Source: Pseudomonas kairouanensis
GTDB taxonomy: Bacteria > Pseudomonadota > Gammaproteobacteria > Pseudomonadales > Pseudomonadaceae
Direction: 5' to 3'
DNA length: 47,762 nucleotides
Assembly: GCF_004682055.1 (NCBI RefSeq)
Contig: NZ_QUZU01000044.1
Span: 1 to 47,762 of the forward strand
The notes beneath the pieces are model-generated. The model was given only the letters and a program-made list of their open reading frames with translations. It made no database searches and had not been told where the DNA came from. Position 1 is the first letter of the stretch; each line of letters starts with the position of its first letter. Position numbers and translations under genes: made by a program. This document shows positions 33,431 through 41,652 of the stretch, in pieces.

Positions 33431-35809
33431 TCACTTCCTTAACGTGGCGTTCAACCTTTGTTCGAGCGAGGTGAGGATATTTTGTGTCGTGGTATTCACC
33501 TCATCGTCATTAAGAGTGCGCGATGGATGCTGCCAGGTCAAGCCAACGGCAAGGCTTTTTCTATGCGGATCAATACCTTTACCCTGATAGACGTCAAATA
33601 GCCTGAGGTCTGTCAGCCATTCCCCTGCATTTTCACGGATTACATCCAGAACGGCAGTGGCGGCCACACCTTGATCGGCGATCAGCGCCAGGTCGCGGCG
33701 AACCTCAGGGAAGCGCGACAGCTCGCTGAATTTAGGCATCTTGCCCGAAGCCACTTCAGCCAGGACCAGTTCGAATACAAACACAGGACGGTCAAGACCC
33801 AGGGTTTTCGACAGTTCCGGGTGAATGGCACCCACGTAGCCAACAAGGCGACCTTCACGCTCGATACGTGCAGTCTGGCCCGGATGCAGCGCCGGGTGGC
33901 TGCCTGGCAGGAAGGTGAAGGCATCCAAAGCACCGGCGAAGCCCAGTACCGCTTCCACGTCAGCCTTGACGTCGAAGAAGTCCACAGCATCGCGGCCCTG
34001 CGCCCAGCCTTCCGGCAGACGGCTACCGCAGACTACGCCAGCCAGCATCGGCTCTTGCTTCAGGCCATCCAACTGACCTACAAAACGCAGGCCGCTTTCG
34101 AACATGCGCACGCGGTCTTGCTGACGGTTCAGGTTGTGGGAAAGTGCTTTCACCAGACCTGGCCACAGGGACGAACGCATGGCCGCCATGTCGTTGGAAA
34201 TCGGGTTGGCCAGCAGCAGCGGCTCGACGCCTGGGTTAAACAGCTCGAACTGCTTGGGATCGATGAAGCTGTAGGTCACCGCTTCCTGGTAACCACGGGC
34301 CACCAGCAGACGACGCAACTCCGGCAGGTGCGCACGCGCCTCGGCCTTCGGTTGTGGCGCCAGGCGCGCTTGCGGGTAACGAACAGGCAGGCGGTTGTAC
34401 CCGTACAGACGGGCCAGCTCCTCGATCAGGTCTACTTCCAGGCTGATATCGAAACGATGGCTTGGCACTTCAACCTTCCACTGCCCTTCCCCGCTCACGG
34501 AGATGGCCAGACCGAGGGCCGACAGCAGTTGCTCGATTTCAGCCGGTTCGATCACCAGGCCGAGCATTTGCTCAACGCTTTTAGCACGCAGGGTGATCGG
34601 CGCAACGGACGGCAGGTACTGTTCGTTGACGGTTTCGGTGATCGGGCCAGCTTCGCCACCGGTGATTTCCAGCAGCAGGCCAGTGGCGCGCTCCATGGCT
34701 TCACGGGCCAGCTTCCAGTCCACGCCACGCTCGTAGCGGTGCGATGCATCAGTGTGCAAGCCGTAGGAACGGGCCTTGCCAGCGATAGCGATTTGATCGA
34801 AGAACGCGCTTTCAAGGAATACGTCGCGGGTGGTCGCAGACACACCGCTGTGCTCGCCCCCCATCACGCCGGCAATTGCCAGGGCACGGGAGTGGTCAGC
34901 GATGACGAGGGTATCGGCACGCAGGCTGACTTCCTGACCATCCAGCAGGACGAGCTTCTCGCCTTCTTCGGCCATGCGCACGCGGATGCCACCGTTGATC
35001 TCGGCGAGATCGAAGGCGTGCAATGGTTGGCCCAGCTCCAGCATTACGTAGTTGGTGATATCGACGGCAGCGTCGATGCTGCGCACATCGGCACGACGCA
35101 GACGCTCAACCATCCACAGCGGCGTAGGCTTGGACAGGTCGACGTTACGAATCACACGGCCCAGGTAACGTGGGCAGGCGTTGGGTGCGATGACTTCGAT
35201 CGGGCGCACTTCGTCGTGCACGGCCGGCACAGAGGCAACCACTGGACGGGTAACCGGGGCGTTGTACAGCGCACCGACTTCACGCGCCAAGCCTGCCAGG
35301 GACAGGCAGTCACCACGGTTCGGGGTCAGGTCGACCTCGATGCTGGCGTCTTCCAGTTCCAGGTAAACGCGGATGTCCTGGCCCACTGGCGCATCGGCCG
35401 GCAGTTCCATCAGCCCATCGTTGCCCTCGCCCACCTGCAGCTCGGCCTGGGAGCACAGCATGCCGTTGGACTCAACGCCACGCAGCTTGGCTTTCTTGAT
35501 CTTGAAGTCGCCTGGCAACTCGGCACCGATCATGGCGAACGGAATCTTCAGGCCCGGACGCACGTTTGGCGCACCGCACACGACCTGGAAAGTTTCCGTA
35601 CCACTGCTGACCTGGCACACACGCAGTTTGTCGGCATCCGGGTGCTGCTCGGTGCTCAGCACCTCACCCACCACCACGCCGCTGAAAACACCGGCGGCCG
35701 GCGTAACGCTATCGACCTCAAGACCGGCCATCGACAGACGAGCAACCAGCTCGTCGCGATCTACCTGCGGGCTTACCCAGCCACGCAGCCATTGTTCACT
35801 GAATTTCAT
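33431..35809 (-). CDS. pheT: Phenylalanyl-tRNA synthetase beta subunit
   Basis: A 792-aa beta subunit of the (alpha-beta)2 PheRS. Domains in order: a tRNA-binding EMAP-like domain (about 40-150; VGEVLSTEQHPDADKLRVCQV, VCGAPNVRPGLKIPFA), the B3/B4 editing region (about 210-375), B5 (about 400-470), the catalytic-like core (about 480-680) and the C-terminal anticodon-binding FDX-ACB domain (SRFPEVRRDLALIAD onward). E. coli PheT is 795 aa, so it is intact. It is 26 bases downstream of pheS and 3 bases upstream of ihfA. Confidence 0.98.
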   Translation of the reverse strand: MKFSEQWLRGWVSPQVDRDELVARLSMAGLEVDSVTPAAGVFSGVVVGEVLSTEQHPDADKLRVCQVSSGTETFQVVCGAPNVRPGLKIPFAMIGAELPGDFKIKKAKLRGVESNGMLCSQAELQVGEGNDGLMELPADAPVGQDIRVYLELEDASIEVDLTPNRGDCLSLAGLAREVGALYNAPVTRPVVASVPAVHDEVRPIEVIAPNACPRYLGRVIRNVDLSKPTPLWMVERLRRADVRSIDAAVDITNYVMLELGQPLHAFDLAEINGGIRVRMAEEGEKLVLLDGQEVSLRADTLVIADHSRALAIAGVMGGEHSGVSATTRDVFLESAFFDQIAIAGKARSYGLHTDASHRYERGVDWKLAREAMERATGLLLEITGGEAGPITETVNEQYLPSVAPITLRAKSVEQMLGLVIEPAEIEQLLSALGLAISVSGEGQWKVEVPSHRFDISLEVDLIEELARLYGYNRLPVRYPQARLAPQPKAEARAHLPELRRLLVARGYQEAVTYSFIDPKQFELFNPGVEPLLLANPISNDMAAMRSSLWPGLVKALSHNLNRQQDRVRMFESGLRFVGQLDGLKQEPMLAGVVCGSRLPEGWAQGRDAVDFFDVKADVEAVLGFAGALDAFTFLPGSHPALHPGQTARIEREGRLVGYVGAIHPELSKTLGLDRPVFVFELVLAEVASGKMPKFSELSRFPEVRRDLALIADQGVAATAVLDVIRENAGEWLTDLRLFDVYQGKGIDPHRKSLAVGLTWQHPSRTLNDDEVNTTTQNILTSLEQRLNATLRK

Positions 35810-35835
35810 CCTGCTCTCCTAAAGATTCGTTACGA

Positions 35836-36852
35836 CTAGCGAAATTGCGCGAGGAACCGCAAGTCGTTGTCGAAGAACAGACGCAAGTCGTTCACGCCGT
35901 AACGCAGCATGGCCAGACGCTCAACGCCCATGCCGAAGGCAAAGCCCGAGAATTCTTCTGGGTCGATCCCGGACATGCGCAGCACGTTAGGGTGAACCAT
36001 GCCGCAGCCCATCACTTCCAGCCAGCCGGTCTGCTTGCAGACGCGGCAGCCTTTACCGCTGCACATCACGCATTCCATGTCGACTTCAGCGGACGGCTCG
36101 GTGAACGGGAAGAACGATGGACGGAAACGCACCGCCAGCTCCTTCTCGAAGAACACCCGCAGGAACTCTTCGATGGTGCCTTTGAGGTCGGCGAAGTTGA
36201 TATCGCGATCAACCAGCAGGCCTTCAACCTGGTGGAACATCGGCGAGTGGGTGATATCGGAGTCGCTGCGGTACACACGGCCTGGGCAGACAATGCGGAT
36301 CGGCGGCTTGTTCGCTTCCATGGTGCGGACCTGTACCGGCGAGGTATGGGTGCGCAACAGCATGTTCGCGTTGAAATAGAAGGTGTCGTGCATCGACCGG
36401 GCCGGGTGGTGGCCTGGGATGTTGAGCGCCTCGAAGTTGTGGTAGTCGTCTTCAACCTCAGGGCCTTCGGCAATGCCGTAGCCAATATGGGTGAAGAACT
36501 GCTCGATACGTTCCAGAGTCCGGGTGATCGGATGCAGGCCGCCCGAGGCCTGGCCACGGCCAGGCAGGGTCACGTCAATGGACTCGGCAGCGAGTTTGGC
36601 CGCGAGATCAGCCTCCTCCATCGTCGCCTTGCGCGCATTGAGTACTTCTGTGACACGCTCCTTGGCGACGTTGATCAGCGCGCCGACTTGCGGACGCTCT
36701 TCAGCGGGCAAATTCCCCAGGGTCTTCATCACCTGAGTCAATTCACCTTTTTTACCAAGGTAGTGAACCCGGATTTGCTCCAGGGCATTGATATCTTCAG
36801 CGCTTTGCACAGCCTCAAGAGCTTGAGCGACGAGCGCGTCCAGGTTTTCCAT
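35836..36852 (-). CDS. pheS: Phenylalanyl-tRNA synthetase alpha subunit
   Basis: A 338-aa class II synthetase alpha subunit that forms Phe-AMP and charges tRNA-Phe. The N-terminal coiled coil (residues 1-90) is followed by the catalytic core. Motif 2 contains IRIVCPGRVYRSDSDITHSPMFHQVEG and RFRPSFFPFTEPSAEVD. A CMCSGKGCRVC-type cysteine patch is present, and motif 3 is GFAFGMGVERLAMLRYG. Usual length is 327-340 aa. Upstream is a strong hairpin terminator (36871-36906) that separates it from rplT and must be read through or bypassed by a promoter. Confidence 0.98.
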   Translation of the reverse strand: MENLDALVAQALEAVQSAEDINALEQIRVHYLGKKGELTQVMKTLGNLPAEERPQVGALINVAKERVTEVLNARKATMEEADLAAKLAAESIDVTLPGRGQASGGLHPITRTLERIEQFFTHIGYGIAEGPEVEDDYHNFEALNIPGHHPARSMHDTFYFNANMLLRTHTSPVQVRTMEANKPPIRIVCPGRVYRSDSDITHSPMFHQVEGLLVDRDINFADLKGTIEEFLRVFFEKELAVRFRPSFFPFTEPSAEVDMECVMCSGKGCRVCKQTGWLEVMGCGMVHPNVLRMSGIDPEEFSGFAFGMGVERLAMLRYGVNDLRLFFDNDLRFLAQFR

Positions 36853-36870
36853 GTACAGACTCCAGATACA

Positions 36871-36906
36871 AAATAGGGGAAGAGCTTGAAGGCTCTTCCC
36901 CTATTT
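36871..36906 (-). terminator. Strong hairpin terminator/attenuator before pheS
   Basis: A perfect 15-bp stem, AAATAGGGGAAGAGC at 36871-36885 against 36892-36906, with a 6-nt loop, followed on the minus strand by TTTTGT. It lies 19-54 bases before the pheS ATG and looks like an intrinsic terminator inside the operon. E. coli pheST has an attenuator at this position. A second hairpin, TGGGCTAC/GTAGCCCA at 36923-36942, precedes it. Confidence 0.8.
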
Positions 36907-36961
36907 AAGACGTTTACCACCTTGGGCTACAGGAGTAGCCCAGGGTGATTGTCGGGGGTAC

Positions 36962-37318
36962 TTAAGCCAAGGTGGCTTTAGCTTTCTCGACAATCGCAGC
37001 AAACACCGCTTTTTCGTTCACTGCCAGTTCGGCCAGAACCTTACGGTCGATCTCGATGGAAGCTTTTTTCAGGCCAGCGATGAAACGGCTGTAGGACAGA
37101 CCGTTAACACGAGCACCAGCGTTGATACGAGCGATCCACAGAGCGCGGAACTGACGTTTTTTCTGACGACGGTCGCGGTAGGCGTATTGGCCTGCCTTGA
37201 TTACCGCTTGCTTGGCAACACGGAATACGCGTGAACGCGCGCCGTAGTAGCCTTTAGCAAGTTTCAGAATTTTTTTGTGACGTTTACGGGCAATGACGCC
37301 ACGCTTTACACGAGCCAT
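36962..37318 (-). CDS. rplT: 50S ribosomal protein L20
   Basis: A 118-aa large-subunit protein needed for early 50S assembly. The family N-terminus ARVKRGVIARKRHKKILKLAKGYYGARSRVFRVAKQ and the RRQKKRQFRALWIARINAGAR helix are diagnostic. It is 30 bases after rpmI. In E. coli L20 represses its own operon by binding leader RNA; whether this leader does so was not resolved. Confidence 0.98.
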   Translation of the reverse strand: MARVKRGVIARKRHKKILKLAKGYYGARSRVFRVAKQAVIKAGQYAYRDRRQKKRQFRALWIARINAGARVNGLSYSRFIAGLKKASIEIDRKVLAELAVNEKAVFAAIVEKAKATLA

Positions 37319-37348
37319 GAGTTACTTCCTCTATTCTTGATCCAAAAA

Positions 37349-37543
37349 TTAACGAAGGCGCAGCATGCGCTCGACTTTTGCCACGTCAGACGGATGCAGC
37401 AAGCTGCTACCGCGCAGTTGACGCTTACGCTTGGTCGACATTTTGGTCAGGATGTGGCTCTTGAAAGCGTGCTTGTGCTTGATACCGTTAGCAGTTTTCA
37501 GAAACCGCTTAGCAGCACCACTTTTAGTCTTCATCTTTGGCAT
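37349..37543 (-). CDS. rpmI: 50S ribosomal protein L35
   Basis: A 64-aa, strongly basic protein beginning MPKMKTKSGAAKRFLKTANG, the invariant L35 start, and containing KRQLRGSSLLHPSDVAKVERML. It sits between infC and rplT in the universal infC-rpmI-rplT order. Confidence 0.98.
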   Translation of the reverse strand: MPKMKTKSGAAKRFLKTANGIKHKHAFKSHILTKMSTKRKRQLRGSSLLHPSDVAKVERMLRLR

Positions 37544-37603
37544 GTTCGGATACTCCGCATTCAGTTGATAAACATAATCAGAAGGCCTGCCGTGCCCTGT
37601 TGA

Positions 37604-38155
37604 TTACTTCTTCTTTTTCGGGGCGATGACCATGATCAGTTGGCGTCCTTCCATCTTAGGATGCTGTTCGACCGAACCGTACTCGAGCAGGTCAGCTTCA
37701 ACCCGCTTGAGGAGTTCCATCCCCAGCTCCTGGTGGGCCATCTCACGGCCGCGGAATCGCAAGGATACCTTGGCCCTGTCCCCATCACTCAGGAAACGTA
37801 CCAGGTTGCGCAGTTTTACCTGGTAATCCCCTTCCTCCGTCCCTGGACGAAACTTGATTTCTTTTACTTGAATCTGCTTCTGGTTCTTCTTCGCCGCAGC
37901 AATCTGCTTCTTCTTTTCGAAGATCGATTTGCCGTAGTCCATCACCCGGCAAACAGGCGGGACTGCGTCGGCGGAGATTTCCACCAGGTCCAATTTGGAC
38001 TCTTCAGCGATACGAAGCGCTTCATCAATCGAGACGATGCCAATCTGCTCGCCGTCAGCGCCAATTAACCGAACCTCGCGTGCCGAGATATTCTCGTTGA
38101 TCGGGGCTTTCGGTGCAGCTCGTTTATCTTGTCTCATTTCACGCTTAATAATAAT
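37604..38155 (-). CDS. infC: Translation initiation factor IF-3 (AUU start)
   Basis: IF-3 discriminates start codons on the 30S subunit. The N-terminal domain contains INENISAREVRLIGADGEQIG, the linker is lysine-rich (KSIFEKKKQIAAAKKNQKQIQVKEIKFRPGTEEGDYQVK), and the C-terminal domain ends RQLIMVIAPKKKK. The first ATG at 38137 gives 177 aa, but just upstream and in frame are three ATT codons (38155-38147) directly after a GGAG site. AUU is the known infC start used for autoregulation by IF-3, so the protein is probably 181-183 aa. The GGAG lies inside the last thrS codons and the thrS stop TAA touches the first ATT. Which of the three is used is uncertain. Confidence 0.95.
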   Translation of the reverse strand: MIIKREMRQDKRAAPKAPINENISAREVRLIGADGEQIGIVSIDEALRIAEESKLDLVEISADAVPPVCRVMDYGKSIFEKKKQIAAAKKNQKQIQVKEIKFRPGTEEGDYQVKLRNLVRFLSDGDRAKVSLRFRGREMAHQELGMELLKRVEADLLEYGSVEQHPKMEGRQLIMVIAPKKKK

Positions 38156-40077
38156 TACTCCGAATCTGGGCGACCACGCCGGGAAACCGCTTGCGCGAGG
38201 AACTCAGCGAACTGGGCGACGGGCATCGAGCCCAGGTCAGCACCTTCACGAGTACGCACAGCGACAGTCTGCATCTCGACTTCCCGATCTCCGATAACCA
38301 AAAGATAGGGAACCTTGAGCAAAGTATGCTCGCGGATTTTAAAGCCGATCTTTTCATTTCTCAAGTCGGACTTGGCACGAAACCCGCTTTCGTTGAGAGT
38401 TTTTTCAACTTCAGCGGCAAAATCTGCCTGTTTATCAGTGATATTCATGATCACTGCCTGGGTCGGAGCCAGCCACGCAGGGAATGCACCCTCGTAGTGC
38501 TCGATCAGGATACCGACGAACCGTTCGAACGAGCCAAGGATCGCCCGGTGCAGCATAACCGGGTGTTTACGGCTGTTGTCTTCGGAGACGTATTCGGCTC
38601 CCAGACGGATCGGCAGGTTAAAATCGAGCTGCAGGGTACCACACTGCCAGACACGGCCAAGGCAATCTTTCAGCGAGAACTCGATCTTCGGACCGTAGAA
38701 CGCGCCCTCCCCCGGCTGCAGATCGTACGCAAGGCCCGCACTGTCCAGCGCTGCGGCCAATGCAGCTTCGGCGCGATCCCACAGTTCGTCGGAACCGACG
38801 CGTTTTTCCGGACGAGTGGACAGTTTCATCTCGACTTCGGTAAAGCCGAAATCGCGATAAACATCCATGGTCAGCTTGATGAACGCAGCGGATTCAGCCT
38901 GCATCTGCTCTTCAGTGCAGAAGATGTGGGCATCGTCCTGAGTAAAGCCACGAACACGCATGATGCCGTGCAGCGCGCCCGATGGCTCGTTACGGTGGCA
39001 GGCACCGAACTCGGCCAAACGCATCGGCAGCTCGCGGTAGCTCTTCAAACCTTGGTTGAACACCTGCACGTGGCACGGGCAGTTCATTGGCTTGATGGCG
39101 TAGTCGCGGTTTTCCGACTGAGTGGTGAACATGTTGTCGGCGTAGTTGGCCCAGTGCCCGGATTTCTCCCACAGGCTGCGGTCAACGACCTGCGGAGTCT
39201 TGATCTCCAAGTAGCCGTTGTCGCGCTGAACCTTGCGCATGTACTGCTCAAGCACCTGGTACAGGGTCCAGCCGTTCGGGTGCCAGAACACCATGCCCGG
39301 CGCTTCTTCCTGGAGGTGGAACAGGTTCAGGCGCTTGCCGATCTTGCGGTGGTCGCGCTTCTCGGCTTCTTCGATGCGCTGGATGTAGGCAGCCAGCTGC
39401 TTCTTGTCAGCCCAGGCAGTGCCGTAGATACGCTGCAGTTGCTCGTTTTTAGCGTCGCCACGCCAGTAGGCGCCAGACAGCTTGGTCAGCTTGAACGACT
39501 TGAGGAAGCGCGTGTTCGGCACATGCGGGCCACGGCACATGTCGACGTATTCTTCGTGGTAGTACAGGCCCATGGCCTGCTCTTCCGGCATGTCTTCCAC
39601 CAGGCGCAACTTGTAGTCTTCGCCACGGGCGGTGAACACGTCGATCACTTCGGCGCGAGGCGTGACCTTCTTGATCACGTCGTAATCTTTTTCGATCAGC
39701 TGGTGCATGCGCTGTTCGATGGCGGCGAGGTCATCCGGGGTGAAAGGACGCTCATAGGCGATATCGTAATAAAAGCCTTCGTCGATGACCGGGCCGATCA
39801 CCATTTTTGCCGTCGGGTACAACTGCTTGACCGCATGGCCAATCAAGTGAGCGCAAGAGTGACGAATGATCTCCAGCCCCTCTTGATCCTTGGGCGTGAT
39901 GATTTGCAGGCTGGCATCGCTGGTGATCAGGTCGCTGGCGTCAACCAGCTTGCCGTCGACCTTGCCGGCTACGGTGGCCTTGGCCAAGCCGGCACCAATG
40001 GATGCGGCGACCTCGGCTACGGAAACCGAATGATCGAATGAACGTTGACTGCCGTCGGGAAGAGTAATAGTTGGCAT
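38155..40077 (-). CDS. thrS: Threonyl-tRNA synthetase
   Basis: A 640-aa class II synthetase that charges tRNA-Thr. Order: TGS domain (1-62; MPTITLPDGSQRSFDH), the editing domain with the HSCAHLIGHA His motif (about 75), catalytic core with zinc site (MNCPCHVQVF) and motif 2 (NEPSGALHGIMRVRGFTQDDAHIF), then the C-terminal anticodon-binding domain (DLRNEKIGFKIREHTLLKVPYLLVIG). The ATG at 40077 has a strong AGGAGAGGAGG ribosome site; the in-frame upstream start at 40110 would lie inside the leader hairpin and is rejected. E. coli ThrRS is 642 aa. It leads the translation operon; the leader carries tRNA-Thr-like hairpins. Confidence 0.98.
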   Translation of the reverse strand: MPTITLPDGSQRSFDHSVSVAEVAASIGAGLAKATVAGKVDGKLVDASDLITSDASLQIITPKDQEGLEIIRHSCAHLIGHAVKQLYPTAKMVIGPVIDEGFYYDIAYERPFTPDDLAAIEQRMHQLIEKDYDVIKKVTPRAEVIDVFTARGEDYKLRLVEDMPEEQAMGLYYHEEYVDMCRGPHVPNTRFLKSFKLTKLSGAYWRGDAKNEQLQRIYGTAWADKKQLAAYIQRIEEAEKRDHRKIGKRLNLFHLQEEAPGMVFWHPNGWTLYQVLEQYMRKVQRDNGYLEIKTPQVVDRSLWEKSGHWANYADNMFTTQSENRDYAIKPMNCPCHVQVFNQGLKSYRELPMRLAEFGACHRNEPSGALHGIMRVRGFTQDDAHIFCTEEQMQAESAAFIKLTMDVYRDFGFTEVEMKLSTRPEKRVGSDELWDRAEAALAAALDSAGLAYDLQPGEGAFYGPKIEFSLKDCLGRVWQCGTLQLDFNLPIRLGAEYVSEDNSRKHPVMLHRAILGSFERFVGILIEHYEGAFPAWLAPTQAVIMNITDKQADFAAEVEKTLNESGFRAKSDLRNEKIGFKIREHTLLKVPYLLVIGDREVEMQTVAVRTREGADLGSMPVAQFAEFLAQAVSRRGRPDSE

Positions 40078-40203
40078 GGCGCCTCCTCTCCTAGTGGTGA
40101 CCCCTACCAAAGGTCACGTGGGTTGGGATGAGCCAGTACAAGATCCAATACCAGGCCGTTCAGTGATGAACGCCTGCCTTACAGCGGCAGGAGCCTTTCG
40201 GCC
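40078..40203 (-). promoter_or_regulatory. thrS leader with tRNA-Thr anticodon-arm mimics
   Basis: All on the minus strand. Hairpin at 40117-40097: 7-bp stem (GTGACCU/GGGUCAC, one U-G pair), 7-nt loop UUGGUAG. The core ACCTTTGGTAGGGGT matches the tRNA-Thr(GGU) anticodon arm ACCCTTGGTAAGGGT at 13 of 15 positions. It ends 19 bases before the ATG, directly before the Shine-Dalgarno. Upstream, hairpin 40191-40173 (CCTGCC/GGCAGG) has loop GCUGUAA with UGU, another Thr anticodon, at loop positions 3-5. Hairpin 40172-40157 (CGTTCA/TGAACG) and a short one at 40203-40194 flank it. This parallels the E. coli thrS operator, where ThrRS binds its own mRNA. Confidence 0.75.
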
Positions 40204-40443
40204 AACCGATAATCGAACCAGAGTGACTGGAGTGAGCTAAAAAGAACATGGCAAGGCGGCAAATGGCACGCCTGGGAATAGCCAGGCCGAAGATGCTAGC
40301 ACAGATGAACGGTCATGGCGCCGACGCCACCCCATGCAACGACAAATTCCCGGCTTTATAGCTACAAAACGGAACTTGAGCTGTACGCAATGCCTCAAAC
40401 CCACTGAGAATCGCCGTTCGTCCTCCACCCAAAGGAGCATCCC
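40204..40443. other. Divergent promoter region between thrS and the four-cysteine protein gene
   Basis: About 240 bases without a gene. It should contain the thrS promoter (leftward) and the promoter of the 40444 gene (rightward). No sigma-70 box pair stands out by eye; an AAAGGAG ribosome site ends the stretch before the ATG at 40444. Confidence 0.5.
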
Positions 40444-40758
40444 ATGATGCGTTTCACCTCGACCCTCGCTCTCGCCGCCTCTCTGGCTTTCCTGTCTTTC
40501 GGTGCACAAGCCGCCGCTCCTTCTAACTGGCCAGCCGGTGCCCGCGACAGCTTCGTCAGCGACTGCAGCGCCGCCGCCAGCCAGAACGTAGATGCCAAAA
40601 CTGCCAAAGCCCACTGCGAATGTGGCGCCGACAAGATCAATGCTGAATTGAGCACGGCGGAGATCAAGGAGCTGATGACCAACCAGAACGCCAGCCCGGA
40701 GCTTAAAAACAAAGCTGTGGCAGCTATTTCGTCCTGCAAAGTCGTGAAGAAAAAGTAA
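40444..40758 (+). CDS. Small exported protein with four cysteines, unknown function
   Basis: A 104-aa protein with a clean signal peptide (residues 1-24, ending AQAAA). The mature ~80-residue helical domain carries four cysteines (Cys41, Cys58, Cys60, Cys98), enough for two disulfides, including an HCECG motif, and ends in a lysine tail KVVKKK. Two adjacent ATGs (40444 and 40447) are possible, with AAAGGAG upstream. A terminator follows at 40870-40892. I do not recognise a family. Probably periplasmic; two divergent promoters separate it from thrS. Confidence 0.8.
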   Translation: MMRFTSTLALAASLAFLSFGAQAAAPSNWPAGARDSFVSDCSAAASQNVDAKTAKAHCECGADKINAELSTAEIKELMTNQNASPELKNKAVAAISSCKVVKKK

Positions 40759-40869
40759 CGACGACGCCTGATCGGACGGTCGTTTTGCTGGAGAAATCGC
40801 GCAAAAACTGCCATTTCTCACAAATTACGCAGCTTTTACGGCTTTTTTTACCAGCTTATATTTCGCGGC

Positions 40870-40892
40870 AAAGCCCCGTAGATCGGGGCTTT
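40870..40892 (+). terminator. Hairpin terminator after the four-cysteine protein gene
   Basis: AAAGCCCCG/CGGGGCTTT perfect 9-bp stem with a 5-nt loop, 110 bases after the stop codon. The T tract is short, and symmetric A/T ends make it possibly bidirectional. Confidence 0.65.
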
Positions 40893-41047
40893 CAGCCAAC
40901 CCAAGCACTAAACGCAACGCTATTGATTAGCAAACAATGCCTTGGGGGGGCTCCCAAGCCGAACATTTCGACTATGATAGCCCGGTGTGCCCAGTTGGCC
41001 TGAGCAGCACAGTACTACTGAAAATATATGTTTCTTGGAGATACACC

Positions 41048-41260
41048 ATGTCTAATCGCCAAACCGGCACCGTTAAATGGTTCAACGATGAAAAAGGCTT
41101 CGGCTTCATCACTCCTCAAGGTGGCGGTGACGACCTGTTCGTACACTTCAAAGCTATCGAAAGCGACGGTTTCAAAAGCCTGAAAGAAGGCCAAACCGTT
41201 TCCTTCGTGGCTGAGAAAGGCCAAAAGGGTATGCAAGCTGCACAGGTTCGCGGCGAGTAA
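41048..41260 (+). CDS. Cold-shock domain protein, CspA family
   Basis: A 70-aa single OB-fold protein that binds single-stranded RNA/DNA and acts as an RNA chaperone. RNP1 is KGFGFIT and RNP2 is DLFVHF; it starts SNRQTGTVKWFNDEK, which is canonical. The ATG at 41048 follows a TTGGAG site; the longer in-frame start at 40937 has no family support. A TATGAT -10 candidate at 40973-40978 would give a leader of roughly 65 bases. A strong terminator follows at 41275-41305. The exact paralog cannot be told. Confidence 0.95.
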   Translation: MSNRQTGTVKWFNDEKGFGFITPQGGGDDLFVHFKAIESDGFKSLKEGQTVSFVAEKGQKGMQAAQVRGE

Positions 41261-41274
41261 TTCTCCGCTGAGCT

Positions 41275-41305
41275 AAAAAACCCCGTCCATGTGACGGGGT
41301 TTTTT
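41275..41305. terminator. Bidirectional intrinsic terminator
   Basis: AAAAAA, CCCCGTC stem (41281-41287), CATGT loop, GACGGGG (41293-41299), TTTTTT. It ends the cold-shock gene rightward; the A tract makes it usable for the leftward inhibitor gene too. Confidence 0.93.
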
Positions 41306-41331
41306 ATGGGCGCTGCAAAAGCCTGGGAGAC

Positions 41332-41652
41332 TCAGCCGCAATTGACCCGCGTGATCACCAGGTTGTCATCGGTGTTCAGGTTAAGGCGGTCGGAGCGGTA
41401 CTCCAGTGTAATCATGTCGCTGGGCTTGAGGATGCGTGCGTTCTGCGCGCCAGCGCGGGTACGGGCCTGCTCCAGCAACTGAGGTGAAGCTTTCTGGCCG
41501 ATGGTGAATTCGGCGGCCTTCGCCTCACAGCGGCTATGACCGGCATCGGCCACGGCGGCATCTTTGGTTGGCTCAGAGGCACCCGGGGTACTGCAACCCG
41601 CCAACGCGAGTGCCGCCAACAAAGTACCGAATGATGCGAGCTTCCAAGGCAT
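41332..41652 (-). CDS. I78-family peptidase inhibitor lipoprotein
   Basis: A 106-aa lipoprotein. The signal peptide ends at a lipobox LALAGC with Cys20 as lipidation site. The mature domain has the I78 (Aspergillus elastase inhibitor-like) pattern: SRCEAKAAEFTIGQKASPQLLEQARTRAGAQNARILKPSDMITLEYRSDRLNLNTDDNLVITRVNCG. A Cys42-Cys105 disulfide is likely. It would sit in the outer-membrane periplasmic face and may protect against serine proteases. The family is recognised from the QKASP...LEQAR and ITRVNCG motifs; the target protease is unknown. Confidence 0.85.
   Translation of the reverse strand: MPWKLASFGTLLAALALAGCSTPGASEPTKDAAVADAGHSRCEAKAAEFTIGQKASPQLLEQARTRAGAQNARILKPSDMITLEYRSDRLNLNTDDNLVITRVNCG

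Noticed and set aside
36738..36920. pheM-like leader peptide before pheS (frame with FKLFPYF)
   Set aside because: The Phe codons are inside the terminator stem, the frame runs 60 codons into pheS, and the GTG start has no good ribosome site.
33671..40041. Long plus-strand frames (722 aa over pheT, 343 aa over pheS, 616 aa over thrS)
   Set aside because: Antisense shadows of conserved synthetase genes with low-complexity His/Gln/Val-rich translations.
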